DNA from: Alitta virens
Lineage: Eukaryota > Annelida > Polychaeta > Phyllodocida > Nereididae
NCBI GenBank assembly: GCA_932294295.1
Contig: OW028580.1
Location: 32,310,136 to 32,374,135, forward strand
Direction: 5' to 3'
DNA length: 64,000 nt
In this document: in pieces, positions 47,037 to 57,926 of the stretch
How the letters are laid out: every line of letters begins with the position of its first letter
How positions within the stretch are numbered: position 1 is the stretch's first letter
Position numbers and translations under genes: made by a program
The notes under the pieces: generated by a model
Databases searched by the model: none
Told to the model about the DNA's origin: nothing
What the model saw: the letters and a program-made list of their open reading frames with translations, nothing else

Positions 47037-47204
47037 ATTTTGTGAACTCTGGCATCCACTCAGATACGAAGAAAAACTGCAAATTCAGAATGCAGTCCTA
47101 CCATTCGGAAGAATTATAAAGTCTAGTACCCAGCTCATTCGTATCAGGTAGAACTGTGAGTGAAGGCTGCTACCCAGAACAGTCCTACCCCAGCAATCAT
47201 CAAG
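47037..47204 (+). other. Candidate 5' untranslated exon of channel gene 2
   Basis: Acceptor 'ctttttatttgaacag' ends at 47036 and donor 'caag|gtatga' starts at 47205, enclosing 168 bases with stops in all frames. Only the splice signals support this. Confidence 0.3.
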
Positions 47205-47986
47205 GTATGAATTTCGTATTAGTTGCCACCCATCTGATTTCATTTGACACTTGAAAAGTGGTCTCTTTTGATGCAAATTTGAATAAAGTATGTATGTTGG
47301 TCAGCAGAAATAATGTAATTCTTTAATCCTAGAGAATACGATGAAAACTAAAAAATATTGTTTTAAAAATTTAAACAGTTTACTTTCGGTTTATCATCCT
47401 CGTAATAATTAAAAGGGACGGAAGTAGCTTTTCCACTGACATGGAGTATTTCAATATGTGATTAGACAGTCTCAACTGTTTTGATATAAAAAAAAAACAA
47501 GAGTTTGACAAATCATTTGGTTTGTCTGGTTGTGTTACTCTGTAAAGTTGTGATCTGTTAGGTTATTTATATATATTATATATATATTCAATTCAATAGG
47601 AATTTTCTGAATTGTTTTGTACTCTTTGAATTGTTCACCATGTTTGGCTACGGCAGCACAGTTGTAATTCTTCGCAATTATTCCTAGGATAATAAATGCA
47701 TCGTTGATTTTACAAATACCTTGGAAAGATGTATATTTTTGCGAACTCTTCCTCCAAGTTTATATGAGTTCCACTCAACCAACATACAATTATTTCTAAG
47801 CAGTGGCTGGGAATTCTCTTTGGCCAAAACCTCAGTTGGCTTCTTTCAACACGTATGTTTCATCTAACCTATTGTGACTGGCCATGACATGAATATGTGA
47901 AAGATAATGATTAAATATGACCATGTAAGTCTTACATTCACACCATGACTATGTGAGGTTCACATTGTACAACATTCCTTCAACAG

Positions 47987-48054
47987 ATGGAAGCTTGTCA
48001 CTGCCAACAAGGGTAACGGAACATCACTGAAAAGACTCCAGATGACTCTTGAAG
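47987..48054 (+). other. Candidate 5' untranslated exon of channel gene 2
   Basis: Acceptor 'cattccttcaacag' ends at 47986 and donor 'gaag|gtatta' starts at 48055, enclosing 68 bases. It contains an ATG with only nine sense codons before a stop, so if used it would act as a short upstream ORF. Confidence 0.3.
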
Positions 48055-48195
48055 GTATTAATTTTACCATCATACATTACAGAGTATGATGATATGCACA
48101 GAGTAATTTAATTAGCAAGTGTGTATACTATTATGTGTATGTATAATTGTATATACGATCGAGAAGCATAACAACAAGTGTTTCTTTGATTCCAG

Positions 48196-48281
48196 GCAAG
48201 AGGATGCAATTCCAGGTATGGACAAACTTCAGAGTTCAGAACTGAAACTGAGAAATTCAACGACGAAATGAATTCATATAG
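48196..48281 (+). other. Candidate 5' untranslated exon of channel gene 2
   Basis: Acceptor 'tttctttgattccag' ends at 48195. The donor is either 'ttccag|gtatgg' at 48216 or 'atatag|gtattg' at 48282. The coding exon begins after the acceptor 'tttttcatatttcaag' that ends at 48358. Confidence 0.3.
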
Positions 48282-48376
48282 GTATTGTTACTTCAACAAA
48301 TATTAGTTATGCTTATGTAAAGAGTAAATTCACACTTCATTGTTTTTCATATTTCAAGGTTACAGCAGATTAAACC

Positions 48377-51300
48377 ATGTCGTCTGCTCATAAGCCAGAT
48401 CTTTCCAAAGTTCGTAAATTGTTCGAATGTCTGAAACATGATCATCTTGACATATTTCAGGAATTATATTGTGAATTCGAGAAATGGAATATAGTTAGGG
48501 ATCTTCCTTCTCTTTTTGAAAAAGATTATAATTTTTCCACCTCTAATTTCCTATACCACCTTTTCAATGGTTCTTTCCCACAATTTGAACCTTTTTGTGA
48601 TTTATTGTTTGAAAACTGCCAGGCTGATATTGACTCATTTTTTAAAGACTTAGTGAAGAATTGTGACATTATTATAGGCAAAATGCATGTAAATATTCTA
48701 CATCTAAGTTTGATGAGATCTGCTATTAAAATTAGTCAGTTTCTTATTGAAAACCATGGCAAGAAGTTGATAGAAAAGTGCAAAACCAAGTCGCGAAGAG
48801 GAATAAGTATGACCTTTTCAATTATGTATCTTATAGCCAAGAATAATCTTATTAGTGTGGCAAAAACACTTTTTGATCATATTGTTGAGGAAGAAGAAAG
48901 GTCAAAGTTGATCAATTCTAAAGATGATGTGATCATTGAAACAGGTACCAAACGTCTCATAATACCCATTACGTGGTTTCATGTTGCTTGTTACTATGGG
49001 TCCACTGACGTAGTTCAGTTCTGTCTTGAAAAATTAGACATGTGCCCAAATGAAAAGGACGGATCTGGTCAAACTGCTTTGTTCAGGGCATGCGACAAGG
49101 ATGATCCCCAAATTATCAGCCTGTTGCTAAGTCATAAGGCTGATATGTTCATTGAAGATAGTGATGGAAATACTCCACTTCATATCGCTGTGCGTGATAA
49201 AAAGAAAGAAAGTGTAGAGCTTCTGGCAAGACATGGAAAACAAAAACAGCCACGAAAGACATGTAATGAACCTCCAATATTTATTGCATGTAAATCAGAT
49301 AACAAGGATATGTTGGAGGTTCTTGTAGCCTCAGGGTATGATGTTTCAATTGCAGATAGGCATGGCAGAACTGCAATGCATAGAGCTGCAAGCATAGGTT
49401 GTACAGACATAATGGACGTATTGTATGAAGCTCAAAGTGATCTAATCAATAAGTCTGACAACTATGGCAAAACTCCTTTACATAGTGCTATAGAAAATGA
49501 CCAGTTCCTTGCAGTTGAATATTTGATTAGAAACAAAGTCTCTGTACCAAAAAATGTAGCAGTTACCAATGAAAATCCAGAAATTTTGAAAATTATCTCA
49601 AAAGAAATCGGATTCACAAAAGTGATTTCACTATTCCATGATGCAGCCAAAGACCCAAATTCAGATGTCAAATTGAGATCATTTTTGGAAAATGTGGAAA
49701 TAAGTAACCTAACATCATTCAGAGATAACGAGGATAATTCAATACTTCATATTGCTGCAAGACATGGGTGGGTCAACACATTGACGCACTGCTTAAACAA
49801 AATGGGATTAACACAAAATTCTCCAAATAATGGATATAATTCCCCATTGCAAGAAGCTTCCAAGGGTAGTCATTCATGTCCCCTAGATGCCTTGAATTCT
49901 ATTCAAAATACAGCATTACATTGTGCAGTGAGATCAGAACATGATCAGGTTGTGGAAATAATAGTTAAACATCTTCATTCCAAAGAACAATTAAACAGGC
50001 AAAACAAGGTAGGCCATACTGCCCTGCATCTGGCAGCTAAGTACAATAGGCCAAAGGTTGTTAGATTCCTGACTGGCATAGATCCATCGATAAAAAATAA
50101 AGAACAAGACAACGCCTTGCATGTTGCGGCAAGATATGAAAATATGGAGGTTTTGAAAGAATTATTGGAACACTTCAACTGGCACAAAGAACTCATCAAT
50201 GACAAGACTGCAGATGGGGAGACATTGTTGCATCTAGTAGCCAAGGGTGGCCACTATAAATTCATCAGTGTTTTAGTTGATTATGGCATTAACTTAGCGA
50301 TCCAAGATGATACAGGGAACACATTTTTGCATGGTTTGGCAGAACAAGCAGGTGCTGACCCTGACCATCATGAAGTTCACAATAAAGTTTTGGATGAAAT
50401 CATTGAAGTTTTACCGAAATGGTGGTGCAAACTCAAAAACTATACACTGTGTAATTATGACACACGAGATAGCTACGTCTGGAGAAAGGAAGCCTTCCTG
50501 TTTCTGAGATCAGAGATAACTAACAATAAAGGTCTGACCGCCTTGCAGCTTGCAGTCAACCATGGAGCATGGTTTTTGGTGCAGAGCATGATTCAAGTGC
50601 CTCAGATATTTGTCAAAAAGTCTGAGAAAGGACGCAAGTTTGACATAACAGATCTAGTACCATTAACTGATGATTCCCAGAAACCGACTAGAAAAGGTTT
50701 AGGTGATAGTGAAGAGAAACTACTCTTCATACGGCAAAATGAACCTTTAAAGGAATCGCTATTAGAAACTATAGTTAGAAAATGCCCCCTGCATATTGCA
50801 AATAAGATGTTGGATATTGAACCACTCAAGCAGGTTGCAGACGATTATTGGAAGTTGTATCAGTACATTACATGCTTCTTTCTCTTTCTTCATTTAGTTC
50901 ATATGCTTACTTTTAGTTTAGTTGCCATTCCTGAAATAACCAAAGCAGGTACATCTGCTGAGACTGTCAATAGTTTACCAGAAGCTAACCGCAAATTTAT
51001 ATTATTTATTATATGGCCATTATGCGTATTGTTTCAACTAGGATATCGCTGGTATAAATTTGGTAAGACATCAGATATAACTGAACAGTCAGTAAGTATC
51101 TCAGATCGCATCATAACTTTTATTCAGGATTACTTTAATGATGCTCTCATGGTTACATTTTCTTGTTTGTCATTTATTTGGTTTATATACTTTATCAATG
51201 GCAACAAATACCACGTTGTGCTTCTAGCCTATGTAGAACTTCTAGGTTGGCTAAATGCCATTACGTTCACCAGAATACTCCAACCAATGTATGGTTTCAC

Positions 51301-51799
51301 AATTATGCTGAGCAAAATATTTATGAAAGATGTATTGAAGTTCTTGTTTCAATACAGTTTCATTTTGCTTGCATTTGGGTTTTCATTTGATTGTTTAATG
51401 AGGCTAAGCCCCAAGGTTTTATCTGAATTTGGCAGTACTATCGAGGTGTTTTTCCATACAATGGGCATGTTGTTAGGAGCAGTAGACATCATGGTTGAAG
51501 ATGTCGAAGACAAGTACAAAGAGTCTGGACATAGTACTGTCCACTACAAAATGATCTATTTGCTTTATGCACTTGTGACAGTGGTTGTTCTCTTGAACAT
51601 CCTAATTGCTATGATGATTGATTCCTATGGTGACATTAAGAGAAAAGAAGGAATGTCATTCAGAGTTTCATTCATACAGAGTGCAATTAAGTTTGAGAAA
51701 GCTTTCCCATTTTTTCACCAATTAAAGCAGTTTGATAAAGATGAAAAAAATCGATCATGGATGGAAGTTAAGATCAACCGTCGTCAACTGATACAATGA
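48377..51799 (+). CDS. Ankyrin-repeat TRP cation channel, TRPA-like (gene 2)
   Basis: A single 1,140-aa coding exon, starting at the first ATG 18 bases after the splice acceptor at 48358. The architecture matches gene 1: an N-terminal region, ankyrin repeats from about residue 197 (TWFHVACYYGSTDVV) to 760, S1 near 826 (LYQYITCFFLFLHLVHM), pore helix FHTMGMLLGAVD near 1,025-1,037, and S6 ending LLNILIAMMIDSYGDI. Predicted role: plasma-membrane cation channel with ankyrin sensor domain. Two differences from gene 1 stand out. The filter reads LGAVD instead of LGVGD. One ankyrin repeat (SPLQEASKGSHSCPLDALN) is about nine residues shorter than its partner in gene 1 and lacks the usual second helix. 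The frame is intact with no stops, so the gene looks functional. Whether the two form heteromers is unknown. Confidence 0.93.
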   Translation: MSSAHKPDLSKVRKLFECLKHDHLDIFQELYCEFEKWNIVRDLPSLFEKDYNFSTSNFLYHLFNGSFPQFEPFCDLLFENCQADIDSFFKDLVKNCDIIIGKMHVNILHLSLMRSAIKISQFLIENHGKKLIEKCKTKSRRGISMTFSIMYLIAKNNLISVAKTLFDHIVEEEERSKLINSKDDVIIETGTKRLIIPITWFHVACYYGSTDVVQFCLEKLDMCPNEKDGSGQTALFRACDKDDPQIISLLLSHKADMFIEDSDGNTPLHIAVRDKKKESVELLARHGKQKQPRKTCNEPPIFIACKSDNKDMLEVLVASGYDVSIADRHGRTAMHRAASIGCTDIMDVLYEAQSDLINKSDNYGKTPLHSAIENDQFLAVEYLIRNKVSVPKNVAVTNENPEILKIISKEIGFTKVISLFHDAAKDPNSDVKLRSFLENVEISNLTSFRDNEDNSILHIAARHGWVNTLTHCLNKMGLTQNSPNNGYNSPLQEASKGSHSCPLDALNSIQNTALHCAVRSEHDQVVEIIVKHLHSKEQLNRQNKVGHTALHLAAKYNRPKVVRFLTGIDPSIKNKEQDNALHVAARYENMEVLKELLEHFNWHKELINDKTADGETLLHLVAKGGHYKFISVLVDYGINLAIQDDTGNTFLHGLAEQAGADPDHHEVHNKVLDEIIEVLPKWWCKLKNYTLCNYDTRDSYVWRKEAFLFLRSEITNNKGLTALQLAVNHGAWFLVQSMIQVPQIFVKKSEKGRKFDITDLVPLTDDSQKPTRKGLGDSEEKLLFIRQNEPLKESLLETIVRKCPLHIANKMLDIEPLKQVADDYWKLYQYITCFFLFLHLVHMLTFSLVAIPEITKAGTSAETVNSLPEANRKFILFIIWPLCVLFQLGYRWYKFGKTSDITEQSVSISDRIITFIQDYFNDALMVTFSCLSFIWFIYFINGNKYHVVLLAYVELLGWLNAITFTRILQPMYGFTIMLSKIFMKDVLKFLFQYSFILLAFGFSFDCLMRLSPKVLSEFGSTIEVFFHTMGMLLGAVDIMVEDVEDKYKESGHSTVHYKMIYLLYALVTVVVLLNILIAMMIDSYGDIKRKEGMSFRVSFIQSAIKFEKAFPFFHQLKQFDKDEKNRSWMEVKINRRQLIQ

Positions 51800-53650
51800 A
51801 CAGAGAGAAAAGTTGTCACCCTTATGATTCTAATGATAAACTGGAAAATATAATCCAATCAGAGTTTTTTGCACTTCGTCAACAAATACAACCTTAAATT
51901 TATTGTTGCGTAATCCCGTCAAAGTAAATAGCTGGAGAGGGATAAATATGAACACAGATACCATTAACAGAGTTTCCATTCGAACAACGGCATACCAGAG
52001 CAAAAACATTGAGTTTGATTGCAATCATGGTATTTGCTAGCATAGTTATTGAATTCCATGGCAATCTCTGTATTCCATTGCTATAATCGCATCTCCTCAC
52101 ATACATTATTTCCTTGGGATGTTTGATAGGCAAATATTTCAATGGAATAGGATGATCACAAAGAAATGCGTTGCTCATGAGAAATTTTGTTGTTTTTATG
52201 AAGTATTTGAGATGTTTTTATATGCAATATGATGCATATTTTCGCTTTAGAATCCAATTTATGGGAGGATAGTGATCTTTTTGTCAGAAAACCTGAAAAT
52301 ATGCCATTCTAATATTTTTCATGTCAGAGAACATCTTACCATATAGGGACAAAATCAGACCGATGTAGCATGTTATCATGAAGGTCATGTCGTCTGTTGC
52401 CATGGATGTGACACATATTCACCAATTAACTGAAAATATTTTATTACTATAATTTATTATGATGTTTAATGATAATTAATATATTAATGCTTCATTAATT
52501 GAGAATTTTTCCTCCAATTGAAATACTTAATTTGTGAATGCATTATATATCTGATGGCAATTGTATGGATCATTCAATGGTCATGGGATCCATATAGTTA
52601 ATTGTATAATTAATAATACATGTATGCTTTATTGTCATAACTCCTTATTCTCAAACTTTGTTTTATTTCAATTTAAGTATGATTTGTATGTTTATGGTAG
52701 GTTGTCTTATAAACAATGTGCTATCTATTGTTCTATTGTTTTATAGTTCTATACCCTGTGTACATATGTATGCATATTTTTTGTAAGCATCATATGTTGG
52801 CCTTTGTTATCCCTCATGTTCTCTTAAAGTCCTTATATTACGTTCGCTTACATCATATTTATTTTTTAAACAAGTATAATGGATAATTCCAGGTATTGTC
52901 TATTAAGGCATCCGAGCTATTGGTGTACATATATTTTTTTGCAAAATATACGTTAATGACTTGCTGGATTATCATCTCCTCAAATGTGATTTTTCAATAT
53001 TGTATTCAACTGTTATGGAAGTCATCCAAGCTGTTGACTTATGTATTTATATAAGTTCTACATTTGTTAGTTTATGGTTGATTGAACTTATCGTTTCTTA
53101 ATGTATTCTGTATATTATTCAAGTTATCACAATTCATTAATTATCAAATTTTATCAATCAAGTTCTTTTTATGATGCATGTATATATTATATATGACTGT
53201 ACAAGTGTGGGTTACTGCAGATATTATGGGATGATTATTAATCTGATCAATTTATTGTCATGTTATTATTTACCAATCGTAATTTCAATGTTTTATCAAC
53301 TGCTATTACATGTATTTTGCTTACGTCTTATTTTCGGATCATCATGCAGCTATGGTGACTTGCATGATGCATACGTCTTACATGAATATGTTTTCATTTA
53401 ATGTTATTATGTTATCTTTATATTTTCAAATATTATTTCTGATGTTTTGATGAACTTCATTGTATGATTATGATAGTGCTGGACAAACAAAAATGAAATG
53501 CACAGCTGCATTGCATTGTTTGGACCAAATATCAAGCAAGACTTATACTATGCTATAATTCTACACATTATAATGTATTTCGATATTTTTATTATAATAT
53601 GATACTTTATAATAAATATGATAAAACCATAAAAACAAACTTTGTTTAAA
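51800..53650 (+). other. 3' UTR of channel gene 2
   Basis: This is non-coding sequence to a polyadenylation signal aataaa at 53611-53616. From about 52,890 it is very similar to the 3' UTR of gene 1; the first kilobase is more diverged. 'ttatgatgcatgtatatatt' and 'tattatgggatgat' are shared landmarks. Confidence 0.75.
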
Positions 53651-53687
53651 TCTATTTACAAATATTGTGTTTCTTGATCACTGTAAT

Positions 53688-54744
53688 TAGGGGAAAGTAA
53701 GGAGAACTTGGTAATTTTTCACATTTTAATTTTTGCTGACCCCAATATTAAAGCAAATAGTCAATTCTTGTGTTTCTAAATCATACTATAAGTATTCATC
53801 TAAATTGTCAAATGCCTTTTTGAAAAAATTCTAGGCCAATGAAATTTCAAAAAAAAAATTTTCATTCTGGTAAGGAGAACTGGGCCGTGGTTTTTGTTAT
53901 TTTAGTCTAATTATTCTACTAACCAAGAGTGGTCACGATCGGTCTACGAGAATCGCCAAGTATTGCCGAGCTTTTCCAGAGCGTTTGGCGTGCAGAGCCG
54001 AGTATTCCCGACTGCCTGATTTTTGAGGCACTTGGTATCACTCGGCATTGTCAATTGGCTATGTGAGATAGATCCTAAGGCTTCATAAGCAATTTAGATA
54101 CAGCTTTTTATTGTAAAATTTATTAATGTAACATTTTAACCACATCTCATCCTGATTAATTATATTCTATTAAAGCTGCAATAGAAAATTTAAAACATTA
54201 AAAGACAACATTTTCATATAGAAATGTAACTAATGACTTAATTTTGGTGTAATATGCTGACTTAAATTTATGTAAACTCTGAAAGTGTCAACTGGCATAA
54301 CAAGCTATCATTTAAGTTCAACTACGATGTGACATATTTAAGATTACAGCTGCCCTTTTCAGAGAGAGTATTTTATTTTTTTAGATTGGGGGCTCTGTTC
54401 CCTTCCCTGAGGCGGCCCAGTTCTTCCCTTAACAGTTTCTTAAAGAAAATCTATGTAATATTTTTCCATTATTGTACTCTGATTATGTGCTTATTTTAAC
54501 AATACAATTATTTCTAATCTATCCTCAATCAGCTTTTTGTCACTGAACAATTGTTTACACAGTGTGATTTTTACTTACTGACACCAAAACAAAAACTTTA
54601 ATATCTTAAGTGGTTACTCACTTTCAAACATGTGCTCATATAGGAGTCATGTAACCCAATTTCAGGGTAATACCAACATTACTTTTAGCTGTATGCAGGG
54701 TGGCCCAGATCTCCCTGTGGCTCAGTTCTCCTTACTTTCCCCTA
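53688..54744. mobile_element. MITE with perfect 21-bp terminal inverted repeats, TA target
   Basis: The left end at 53688 is TA followed by GGGGAAAGTAAGGAGAACT, and the exact reverse complement closes the element at 54744. TA at both ends fits the target duplication of Tc1/mariner-like elements. Related sub-terminal motifs ('ggtaaggagaactgggcc' near 53,870; 'ggcccagttcttccctt' near 54,411) show an internal layering of inverted repeats. It has no transposase frame, so it is non-autonomous. It sits directly behind the polyadenylation signal of gene 2, and a truncated copy sits at the same place behind gene 1, so the insertion predates the duplication. Confidence 0.85.
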
Positions 54745-55029
54745 CATTTAGTAAAGTTGCCACTTTGATTGGTAATAGAGTTCTGTTAGATAATGTTTCC
54801 AAAATCTCTAAGACCACAAAGCTTGTTGACTTTAATATCAAGTTCATAGCATGGTAGAAATGCAACGTATTGCATGAAAATGCGAATATGCTGGATAATT
54901 AAAAGAGAGAAAATTTTATTGCCGTATTATTGAAATACTAAAATTACGAGGCAGTAATAATTTCATTTGAGATACATTTTTTTGTTCTGGTTCTCCCACA
55001 GAAGTCGTTTTACTTTGGTGGTGAGCCTA

Positions 55030-55035
<6 letters not shown>

Positions 55036-55105
<70 letters not shown>
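55036..55105. repeat. (TA)n microsatellite
   Basis: About 35 uninterrupted TA dinucleotides. The matching site in copy 1 (30,100-30,116) has only a handful, so the tract expanded after duplication. Confidence 0.97.
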
Positions 55106-55108
<3 letters not shown>

Positions 55109-55166
55109 TTATATCATTCTCAGACCTATAAATAGAATAAATACACAATTAAATCGATATATTCTG

Positions 55167-55489
55167 TTGACCGCCAGAGATCAGGCTGTGCTTCATAGAT
55201 ATAAAGGACAAGGTACACCGAAACCAGTTTGAAGCTTTTTTGATCAAGTCATTATACAAGGTGGACAACTCTCACGATCATTGTCTATTCTCTCTGTTAT
55301 TCTACCTGTATTCCAACATTTATATCAATTCTCAAGGCTTTTCATTCAACCTCTATTGCTTTGACATCCTGCTTTGCCCTTGCAAGGGTGACTTGCCTCC
55401 TAGTGAGGATTTACCAAACTATTCTTACATCTACTGGTGAAGGTTATGGGAACTACTGATATGGCAGTATGTGTCGCCCTCTGGTGTAA
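55167..55489. mobile_element. Dispersed repeat with CCAGAGG ends, copy 3
   Basis: This is the counterpart of 30,168-30,489, with the same ends and flanks, as part of the segmental duplication. Confidence 0.8.
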
Positions 55490-56828
55490 TACCTGACAGA
55501 TCACTATGTTACAGGTAGCACATGGGTATTGTCGGAGAGCAACACCGGATGGCTTCCGGTCTTATAGTGTTAGGTAAGAAGTTAAGATTTTGCTGAATTC
55601 TCATTAGATATTATCTTAATTATTACATTTTACTAATTTAGGACCTAGACTGAAGACAGGTAGAAAAATAAAAAATAAAACCAATTGAGCATTAATTGTA
55701 TGCCATCAAAAACATAACCAAAATTCAAGGTCCTGTCAGCTACTAATTTCGGAGAGCATCGCTTTCCAGGTGGGTTTGTGCTAAATTATCCCACACTTCA
55801 CCTATATTAACCCTAATTAAATTAATAATGAGACTTGTCTCATATTATTTATGATGATGGAATAGTAAGAATTCATTTTCTTCTATTTTTTCCAGCTGTC
55901 AGTTGCATTAAAATATAAAAGTAAATGTTTTGGTACTTTTCAACCTACATGGTACTTAAACATATATTACAAATCACTATGTTACAGTTCCTTCTTGACC
56001 AAATGGTCAACTTGAAATGCAACTGTTGCTCTGTGAGTTGCCATGCTGAAAAGAATAATGCCAAAATCTTAGTCAAAAGTGACTACCTTGTCAGTCAAAA
56101 TGTCTGTCCCCCCAGTCACTAACTACTCATATCCAATATGACTAAGCCCTCAGTAAAAAATTTGACTAACTTTACAATGGGGGTTAACCTCAACAATTTG
56201 ACTAACTGTCCAAAATGAGGTTAGTAATAATGACTGTTTATTAGTCAAACTGACTAACTTCAGGCAAGAACAGATTTAAACACGGAAAGCATATATCTTT
56301 AAGTACAAACATTTATTTGTCATAAACCACAAAATACAACATTATGAACACATTAGGCCTACAACTTAATAGGCCTAATCTTGGTTTCATATGGTGGCAT
56401 ATGGCCTTTTCATTGGCTTTGTAACCAAATTGTCTTTTAAATTATAAATACAATTTTGGATGAAGATGCATGTTTTTTCCTTTGGATAATGTAAATCAAA
56501 CATAAACACCGTTGCAAAATACAGTATGAGGGCCCTGAAGAACTCAACAGTTTCCAGCAACACAGTATTCTCAACAACAATTCCGAAGTTCATTTCACTC
56601 ACAAACTGGTCTTTACGTAAGGCGCTGGAGTATCTTTCTGAAATTAAATTTCAAATCTGCATTATGAAACAGCTTACAATACAGTAGGTTTGCAACGGTG
56701 TTCGAGCTAAAACTAGACTTGACGGTTTTAATGACAGAGAAACAGAATGACATGTCAAGCAGTGTGAATGCAGACTCTCAGGCCAATTCATAGACAAGGG
56801 TCTGGGTGAAAAGAATACACACAGTGAT
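55490..56828 (+). repeat. Duplicated downstream flank, copy 2
   Basis: It matches 30,490-31,440 with a few indels, notably extra sequence at 56,050-56,160 and 56,320-56,590. It ends at 'gaatacacacagtg' (56,828), where 2.65 kb of sequence absent from copy 1 begins. Similarity resumes at about 59,480. Confidence 0.8.
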
Positions 56829-56888
56829 GCACACTGCAACTAGATCAACTAAAGTTAAATTTAACTAGGCAGCGAACAAAGTGGTTCC

Positions 56889-57926
56889 TTAAACATCCTC
56901 TGATGTCTGTTTCAACAGACTACCCTGAGAGTTTCTCTGTCAACAATGGTAAAAATGAAGGGGCAGAAAATTTTATAGATTTTGTAGATCGAACTTCTTC
57001 ATTAGTTTTTCCTTTATGTTGGAATTTACAAAATCATATTAGTTATATCAATTTACCTTTTTGTTGCTCACAAGGTCTTCTGGATTTTCTTTAAGTTCAT
57101 AAGCAATAGTGAAGAATGCTGTTTAGCCAAGGAGAGCCGAATAGGAAGAGAACATTTATGAGTCACAGATACATTATAATATATAACAACACAAGAAACT
57201 GCTGAACAAACGGCTGAACTACCATTACAATGAATAACATATACAACTTCTATTCCTACAAAACACTGTTAATTTTAATCATACTGAGCACTGGCAGGTT
57301 CTACAAATCAATTTGATGACTTACCTTTTTTCATGGTAGGATCAACAGTGATGACTGGTTGCTCCCTGCAATATTTTTCTGGCTCACTACTTTTTGACAA
57401 CTTTAATATGCCTCCCGTAAATAAGTTGAACTTTTCAGCCAGTGAGAATATCAGAACTGGTGGAGATAGCCTTTCAAACTCCTTGACAATTAAACTACAG
57501 AGTGAAGACATAAAACTACTTAAATCACTTCCACTATATGGCAAATACATTTTCTTTGCAGGAACTGACACTCGTGCAAGTTTTCCAGACATACAATGTA
57601 TATCTCAGCTAGGCAAGTGATAATTTGAGAACAACTTAATAAAATTCATTACTAAAAAATGGCAAACAAAGTGAATAGAAGTTAATGTTCTGTTTTTACA
57701 TTCCTTTGACAAATAGAGGTAAAAATACTTTAAAAACAAAAGCATATGAATTAATTGCTGTGCATCCGAGTTTATTACCAGCTTCCATTTCTAAGGAGGG
57801 GTACCTCTTGATAATTTCTTTTACGGAATACTTCAGTTCTCAGATGTCCCATCTCCTGTCAGGGAATGTAAGCAGCATTACTGAAGAAATTAAACTGGTT
57901 TCAACATTGCATTCTTCCTTGAGCAT
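56889..57926 (-). CDS. Candidate four-exon gene 3' end, unknown family; one in-frame stop
   Basis: Four segments on the minus strand join with matched intron phases. Exon a is 57926-57779 (acceptor after a long T-rich tract, 'tcatttacag'). Exon b is 57603-57325, exon c 57118-57057 and exon d 56936-56889, ending in TAA. Exon a ends in phase 1 and b starts with the two missing bases; b ends in phase 1 and c completes it; c ends in phase 0 and d continues to a stop. Donors read gtaataa, gtaagtc and gtaaat. Encoded pieces include KEIIKRYPSLEMEA, MSGKLARVSVPAKK, YCREQPVITVDPTMKK and IAYELKENPEDL. The family is not recognised. Exon a contains one in-frame TGA after RRWDI, so the locus may be a pseudogene or the exon may be split differently. 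It lies in a segment absent from the first copy of the duplication. Confidence 0.5.
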
